Shown: piece after piece, positions 58,557 through 64,000 of the stretch | Position numbering within the stretch: the first letter of the stretch is position 1 | How the letters are laid out: each line of letters begins with the position of its first letter | Source: Coprinus comatus | Taxonomy: Eukaryota; Basidiomycota; Agaricomycetes; Agaricales; Agaricaceae | Reading direction: 5' to 3' | DNA: 64,000 nt | Assembly (NCBI GenBank): GCA_034638255.1 | Contig: JAWPGT010000021.1 | Span: 62,001 to 126,000 of the forward strand | Program-made: the position numbers and the translations under genes | The notes under the pieces: model-generated | Told to the model about the DNA's origin: nothing | The model's database searches: none | What the model saw: only the letters and a program-made list of their open reading frames with translations

Positions 58557-58568
58557 GGTTATGGGCCC
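58557..58568 (+). other. primer-binding site of Copia-3 (half-tRNA type)
   Basis: GGTTATGGGCCC directly follows the LTR. It is complementary to the anticodon arm of initiator tRNA-Met, the priming mode known for Drosophila copia, in which a cleaved tRNA half is the primer. Confidence 0.85.
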
Positions 58569-58858
58569 CGACTAGCCAGTATGGATCCTTGAGTTCGACG
58601 AGACACATAGCTTCTCAGCATGTTAAGTCATCTCACTCTCGGAAACGTGTGGTTCACGTCGACCAACCTGGAGAGATTGAGTCCTGTTCCAGGCCCTCAG
58701 AGATTTCGTCTCTCCCTCTCTGGTGTGATGCTTGCTCCATACTACCGTACTCGGTTAGACGGAAAGCTCGCAGAACTGTTGCTGGCGCACGTATGTGCGA
58801 CTTACAACATGAGGCTAATATGTGTTTTGTAGTAGATTCTTATCTCCAATTCATCATC
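58569..58858 (+). other. Copia-3 leader with a 70-codon upstream ORF
   Basis: Between primer site and Gag start lies an ORF at 58620-58832 in another frame, ending 26 nt before the Gag ATG. No domain is seen. It may reduce or time Gag-Pol translation, or be incidental. Confidence 0.5.
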
Positions 58859-61800
58859 ATGACCGCGCTCATCCCCACGTTGCCCGTTCTCAAAGGTTCA
58901 GCCGACTACCCTATGTGGTCGATGAAACTGATCAACTGTGCAAACATGATCATCATTGACGGTTATTCTGTAGGACAAATCATCCTACAGAAACAGAGTC
59001 CAAAGTCTCAGTCTGAGGAATATACCATTCCTGCCAGAGCTGCTACGGATGACACACCCGCACGCGCTGCACAAACTGGTACAAGATGGATAATTCCTGA
59101 CGCAGAACAGACTAAATTCGATAATGCTGAGGCTTTTGCCTTAGGATTAATCAACTCTAAAATCTCAGATGAAATGTTAAATCACGGAAGAGTCTATTCT
59201 TTTGAACTTTGGGAACACCTGCAAACGATCTACGGCACATTTAATGCAGGAACTGCATTCGAGGTGTGGGCAAAAGCGGACGGCTTTAGGTTATCTGGCA
59301 CAGCAGATCCTTCGGCCGAGATCGCAATGTTCACTTCATATTTCACTCGCCTCGAAACTGCAAATCCTCCTATCATGGTTCCCAACCTCCTTCGAGCACT
59401 CATGCTGTTGACGCGCATTCCAAACCAATGGAATGCAACTCGGGCTTCGCTTCTCGTTCGATACGGAAGTTCCGAGTTCTCTCGGCTCACAGTACAGATC
59501 GTTGCTGAAGCGATCCAGTCCGCTTGGCTCGACTCTCGTGGTCAAGCTAACGCTTTACGTTCTCAGGGTGTGAAGGGCTTTAAAGGCCCTAAACAACACA
59601 ACCACAACCAAAACCAGAACCAAGGTCAAGGTTCGCGCCCGCAAGGGCAGCAACCGCAACCTCAACAATCTGGCAGCGGTTCTGGTTCCGGTCAGACCCA
59701 ACAGGGTGGAGCCGGTGAGGACAAAAAGAAGAAGAGGACTCGGGGAAAACGTGGTGGTAACAAAAATGCTAAGTCCGCGGACACCACTAATACCTCTACT
59801 ACTGGGGTAGATGCAGCTGCTTCTAATATCGTCATGCTCAACAATTTCGCCTCTCCTGCTGCTACCGTTTTAGACCGTCCCTTCAAATCCACTCGTGCTT
59901 TCATTGAGGAAATTAGAGAGTCCACTCCCGAGAAGGTAGTCGAGCGTAAAGCTCCTACCGTGGTTCCAAACCAACTCGTGGGAAGGACCCGATTGCAAAG
60001 GACCAAGGCCCGGGTGCTCAAGTCCTACGAACGTCGTCTTGGTATGGAGCCTACGCCTCCCCCTGCCTTACCTTCGCTCGATGGTCTAGTTCTTACCTCT
60101 CGTCCAGCCTGTGAGCCTAGTCCCCCGCATTCGGTAGTCTCTATTGACGAGAATGATAATGTTCACATGCGACCTCCGCATGATCAGGTGTCTGCTCCGG
60201 CATCTGTCTCTGTTCTTGATGAACAATATGAACAAATCATGAACTCGCCCTCTACCCAGTACGATACCGATGATGGGGAATACAAGTACGTAGAATCTCT
60301 GATCAAAGATTCATCTTTTTCTGATGTGTGCTCTGTACAGCGTGGACCCCGAAGCAGCTCGCTTCTGGGGTGTTGTTCCAGAAAATTCCTCCGCTCCGGG
60401 TTCTCCCGCCTCTCGCTTCTAAGCTCGAGGGCTGTTGATGGACTATCGAGATCGTTGCATGGGACTACTAGAACTATTCGGACTACTGTTTGTAATCCTC
60501 CACCGCTAGATACTGAGATTTGTATTTTTCCCGCCACGAATGATACCGCACATTATGATTTCCCTATTTCTATCCCGATGAAGTACTTAAAACCTACTGT
60601 TTCGATCTCAGGATATGAAAAAGATGACCATGGTAAATTCTTTGAACATTGTCAATGCAGCAATTGCAAAAATCGCCCAGTGTATAATACTGGTATAGCA
60701 ATCTGGATGCTCGACTCTGGCGCTAGTTATCACTTCACTGGTAACATTGGCGACTTCGTTGACGTCGAGAAGGGTGATTACGGCACGGTGCAAACTGCTA
60801 ACAGTCACACCACCATCAAAGCACGTGGCCGTGTAATCATCCAGCATGAATTGGCTGGTGTACGAACCATCACGTCATTATACCCGGTATTTTACATAGA
60901 GGGATTGAATGGAAGACTTATGTCACCAGGACCCTTTTATCTTGATGGCTTAAGGCTTGAGGCTGACGTAACAGGATCTCGGATCCTACGGCCCGATGGC
61001 TCCCTCTACATGGAGGCTACTCAGCGGGTAAAAGGTGATGGAATACATATGGTTCATTCACGAATCATATTGGATAGTGACATCCGTTCCCTAACTTTAC
61101 CTGGAGTTCATTCGCTTTATGATCTCTGGCATAATCGACTTGGACATCCTTCGAAGCAAGTGCTCAGGAAGTTCAAGGAACACACGGTTAATTTTCCAGA
61201 CGTCGATATTCCAAAACGGTCAAGGACATGTGATGGTTGCGCTCGTGGCAAGCTGCAGGAAAAGGCTCATCCTCCATCATTGTCCAGAGCTACCGAAATA
61301 TTCGAGTTGGTTCATTCTGACCTTCTTGAATTTCCCACATTATCATATCACCGTGCAAAGTGGATCATCACGTTCTTAGATGACTACTCTGGTTTTACCT
61401 ATACTCGATTTTTGAGACAGAAATCCGATGTCTTTGCGACATTTCAGGAATTCTTGGCTCAAGTTGAAACCCAACATGGGAAAAAGGTTAAACGAGTTCG
61501 CACTGATAATGGGGGGGAATACATTTCGGACAAATTGAAAAATTTGTTTAGCTTAGCCGGTATTGTTCACGAGAATACTGCTCCTCATATTCATGAGCAG
61601 AACGGACGTGCTGAACGCTTGAATCGTACGATTCGCGAGAAGTCTGAAGCCATGCGACTTCATGCATGTTGTCCGGAGAATTGGTGGGAATTTGCTGTGG
61701 AAACGGCAATTCATATCTATAATAGAACACCAATGAAACGTCTCGAGTATCGAACGCCATTTGAATTAATGCACGGAAATAAACCTAATGTAAATGGTTT

Positions 61801-64000
61801 ACATGTGTTCGGATGTGGAGCTTACGTGTACCTGCCGCCTGCTGTGCGCGAAAATAAACTCGCAGCCAAGTCGGAGACAATGATCTTTTTGGGTTATGAT
61901 GGTAGTAACCTAAAGTTCATGCGTCACCAAAAGGGAAACATTATTTATATAGCTCACACAGCAATCTTCGAGGAAGAATGGTTCCCTAAATGTGAATCAA
62001 CTGCCACTGATCAACGTAGAGATCTACGAACACCCCCAAATCCTCCTGATGACCTCTTTGACGGAATGTCAGATGATGGATCAGACACAGATTATTTCGA
62101 TTTCCCAGCAGATCCCCCTGCTATTCCTCCGAAGACACCGAGTAATCCTACTCGACCTTCAGATCCGCCTACACCACCAGCTCGCGATCCCTCTATCCCA
62201 CCTCCTCCAACTCCCTCTCCTAAATCTCCCTCCAGACGACCAAAAGTCGAAACAGAGGATGAAGATGATGGATTGAGTTATGCGAGTGAGGATTCCCTTG
62301 ATCATCACCACCATGATGGTCACAATCACGATCATAGAGATCATTATCATCCGCCTGAGACACCAAGAAGGTCTCAACCTGAAAGAGCACAACGTCCCTT
62401 ACCAAAACGTGCTCAAGAAGGTCCTTCTTTCGAACCGCGCCGTTCAGGCCGCGAACGAAAAGTCCCGGAAAGACCCGATAATGCCTACGGACATAAGCAT
62501 CCGTCTGAAATTCTCCGTGATTATGATACCATTTCTCTGGAAGAACCTGGTCCATCAAACCGGTTCAAGATGCCTCGTGGCAGACCTCAAAATCTATCTG
62601 ACGAAGAAGCTCGCCAACGGCTTGAGCAATATGGTGAAAACTATAAACGTTGGATGGAGAGTCAAGGGGAGCGCAATCCTGCTGCACCTCCTGAAGATGA
62701 GGATGAAATGCAACAACGGCTTTCCAGGGAAGGGGGGTTAGAATGGATTAATATTTTGCTGACAAAAGCCAAACTTGCGCATAGTAATGCTGCAAAAATC
62801 CCTGTTCAATTCCGTGATCTTGGTAAACTTGATCCAGAAGAAAGACAGAAATGGCTGGAAGCATGCAAAGAAGAGTTGACAGCGCTTAAGAAGCGCAAGG
62901 TATATGAAATCGTGGATCTCCCTAAGGGGAGGAAAGCTATTCAAAACCGATGGGTTTTCAATGTCAAAGGAGATGGCCGGAAACGTGCTCGTCTCGTGGC
63001 AAAAGGTTTCTCTCAAGTTGAAGGTATCGACTTTGATGAACTATTTTCTCCAGTCGTACGTTATGAGTCCACTCGTATCCTTCTCGGCTTAGCAGCTTTG
63101 AATGATTGGGATATTGAGGCTGTTGATGTAAAAACAGCGTACTTATACGGAAAACTGGATGAAGAAATCTATATGAAACAACCCGAAGGTTTCATCCAGG
63201 AAGGGAAGGAGAATAAAGTCTGGAGGTTACGTCGCGCATTGTACGGCCTTAAACAAGCCGGACTGGCCTGGTGGAAGGAAATGGCAACTTCCATGAAAGA
63301 TCTAGGCTTCAGTCGATGCGAATCCGATGCAGGCGTATACATCTACCGAGACAAGAAAACTGGCAAGATCTGCATTGCTGTTGTCTATGTCGATGACGTA
63401 CTATTCATGGGAAATGACTCCGCCCTACTTAAAAAGTTAAAAGGGAAGTTCATGAAGCGTTGGGAATGCCGTGATGCCGGTGAAGTTAAAGAATTTCTAG
63501 GCATGCGCATCCGCCGTGATAGGAAGAATCGAAAAATCTTCTTGGATCAAGCTTCTTACTTACAAAAGATCCTTGAACGATTTAAGATTGACGGTGCAGG
63601 CAGAGAAACCAAACCGGCGCGAACTCCGCTGCCAGAAGGTTACCATGCCGTTCCAAACACTGGCCCTGTCAACGCCACGCTTCGAACACGCTACCAACAG
63701 GTGATTGGATCACTGTTGTACTTGATGATTGGAACTCGCCCGGACATTGGGTTTGCAGTTACTAAATTGAGTCAACATGCCCACAACCCCACTGAAGAGC
63801 ATCTCAAGCGTGCTCTATACATTTGCCGATACCTTCTCGCTACCAAGGAATACCACATGGTGCTTGATGGAGGAAAAGGTGAAGGTTTTATCACCTATAG
63901 TGATTCAGATTGGGATAGTGATCCAACGGACCGTCGTTCTCAGACAGGCTACTTCACGTCTCTAGCCTCCTGTCCAGTTGCATGGGTCAGTCGATCGCAA
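58859..64000 (+). CDS. Copia-3 Gag-Pol polyprotein, intact, runs off the window
   Basis: One frame stays open for 1714 codons from ATG 58859 to the window end. I read it codon by codon over Gag and at many later points. Gag (about residues 1-250) has no CCHC knuckle; instead a Gln/Asn/Gly-rich segment is followed by a basic patch (KKKKRTRGKRGGNK). C-x-C-x2-C at residues 598-603 precedes protease WMLDSGASYHF (Asp 619). Integrase: HNRLGHP (His 758) with CDGC, core HSDLLEF, TDNGGEYIS and NGRAERLNRT. RT: FSPVVRYESTRILLGLAA, VDVKTAYLYGKLDEEIYM, VVYVDDVLFMGND (YVDD at 1510). RNase H has begun at the edge (DSDWDSDPTDRRSQTGYF). The intact frame suggests recent insertion. Confidence 0.95.
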   Translation, partial: MTALIPTLPVLKGSADYPMWSMKLINCANMIIIDGYSVGQIILQKQSPKSQSEEYTIPARAATDDTPARAAQTGTRWIIPDAEQTKFDNAEAFALGLINSKISDEMLNHGRVYSFELWEHLQTIYGTFNAGTAFEVWAKADGFRLSGTADPSAEIAMFTSYFTRLETANPPIMVPNLLRALMLLTRIPNQWNATRASLLVRYGSSEFSRLTVQIVAEAIQSAWLDSRGQANALRSQGVKGFKGPKQHNHNQNQNQGQGSRPQGQQPQPQQSGSGSGSGQTQQGGAGEDKKKKRTRGKRGGNKNAKSADTTNTSTTGVDAAASNIVMLNNFASPAATVLDRPFKSTRAFIEEIRESTPEKVVERKAPTVVPNQLVGRTRLQRTKARVLKSYERRLGMEPTPPPALPSLDGLVLTSRPACEPSPPHSVVSIDENDNVHMRPPHDQVSAPASVSVLDEQYEQIMNSPSTQYDTDDGEYKYVESLIKDSSFSDVCSVQRGPRSSSLLGCCSRKFLRSGFSRLSLLSSRAVDGLSRSLHGTTRTIRTTVCNPPPLDTEICIFPATNDTAHYDFPISIPMKYLKPTVSISGYEKDDHGKFFEHCQCSNCKNRPVYNTGIAIWMLDSGASYHFTGNIGDFVDVEKGDYGTVQTANSHTTIKARGRVIIQHELAGVRTITSLYPVFYIEGLNGRLMSPGPFYLDGLRLEADVTGSRILRPDGSLYMEATQRVKGDGIHMVHSRIILDSDIRSLTLPGVHSLYDLWHNRLGHPSKQVLRKFKEHTVNFPDVDIPKRSRTCDGCARGKLQEKAHPPSLSRATEIFELVHSDLLEFPTLSYHRAKWIITFLDDYSGFTYTRFLRQKSDVFATFQEFLAQVETQHGKKVKRVRTDNGGEYISDKLKNLFSLAGIVHENTAPHIHEQNGRAERLNRTIREKSEAMRLHACCPENWWEFAVETAIHIYNRTPMKRLEYRTPFELMHGNKPNVNGLHVFGCGAYVYLPPAVRENKLAAKSETMIFLGYDGSNLKFMRHQKGNIIYIAHTAIFEEEWFPKCESTATDQRRDLRTPPNPPDDLFDGMSDDGSDTDYFDFPADPPAIPPKTPSNPTRPSDPPTPPARDPSIPPPPTPSPKSPSRRPKVETEDEDDGLSYASEDSLDHHHHDGHNHDHRDHYHPPETPRRSQPERAQRPLPKRAQEGPSFEPRRSGRERKVPERPDNAYGHKHPSEILRDYDTISLEEPGPSNRFKMPRGRPQNLSDEEARQRLEQYGENYKRWMESQGERNPAAPPEDEDEMQQRLSREGGLEWINILLTKAKLAHSNAAKIPVQFRDLGKLDPEERQKWLEACKEELTALKKRKVYEIVDLPKGRKAIQNRWVFNVKGDGRKRARLVAKGFSQVEGIDFDELFSPVVRYESTRILLGLAALNDWDIEAVDVKTAYLYGKLDEEIYMKQPEGFIQEGKENKVWRLRRALYGLKQAGLAWWKEMATSMKDLGFSRCESDAGVYIYRDKKTGKICIAVVYVDDVLFMGNDSALLKKLKGKFMKRWECRDAGEVKEFLGMRIRRDRKNRKIFLDQASYLQKILERFKIDGAGRETKPARTPLPEGYHAVPNTGPVNATLRTRYQQVIGSLLYLMIGTRPDIGFAVTKLSQHAHNPTEEHLKRALYICRYLLATKEYHMVLDGGKGEGFITYSDSDWDSDPTDRRSQTGYFTSLASCPVAWVSRSQ

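Overview
The window is nuclear DNA of a basidiomycete fungus, most likely an Agaricomycete. The evidence is intron-dense genes with 50-60 bp introns (GTRNGT donors, CTRAY-like branch points, YAG acceptors), a DUF6533-type membrane protein, HsbA-like and CFEM surface proteins, an aryl-alcohol-oxidase-like GMC enzyme, and chromodomain Gypsy plus Copia retrotransposons. Most host genes are invisible as single ORFs. I rebuilt them exon by exon and checked reading phase at every junction.

Left part (1-36 kb), gene-bearing: tRNA-Gly(CCC); an isoprenylcysteine methyltransferase-like gene head-to-head with a 16-exon class II DAHP synthase (entry step of the shikimate pathway); an unrecognised 359-aa gene; a 13-exon DUF6533 membrane protein; four HsbA-like paralogs (three intact, one decayed) sharing an identical exon plan; a decayed protein-kinase gene; a CFEM/GPI surface protein divergently paired, 81 bp apart, with an intact G-protein alpha subunit; a 7-exon multi-pass membrane protein; and an 11-exon secreted GMC oxidoreductase. 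Two solo LTRs of one family (15.4 and 31.6 kb, opposite orientation, each with its own perfect 5-bp target duplication) lie among these genes. The secreted and surface products (HsbA, CFEM, GMC) fit a plant-matter or host-surface lifestyle. That is inference.

Right part (36-64 kb), a nested retrotransposon cluster: a hAT transposase tail cut by an LTR; Copia-1 (4.6 kb, both LTRs, one premature stop); a Gypsy-3 fragment carrying a solo LTR; Copia-2 (decayed, itself carrying a solo LTR); Gypsy-2 and Gypsy-1 remnants with solo LTRs; then Copia-3, whose Gag-Pol frame is open for 1714 codons up to the window edge and looks recently inserted. Nearly all premature stops in the decayed elements are TGA where a CGA codon is expected, a CpG-deamination signature that Copia-3 lacks.

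Most interesting items: the intact Copia-3 with half-tRNA priming and a CxCx2C motif where a CCHC knuckle is expected; an extra ORF directly behind the chromodomain in two Gypsy elements, joined in one case by an ATGA stop/start overlap; a hairpin at a fixed distance from the TATA box in three LTR families; and inverted LTRs bracketing Copia-1, which has no target duplication.
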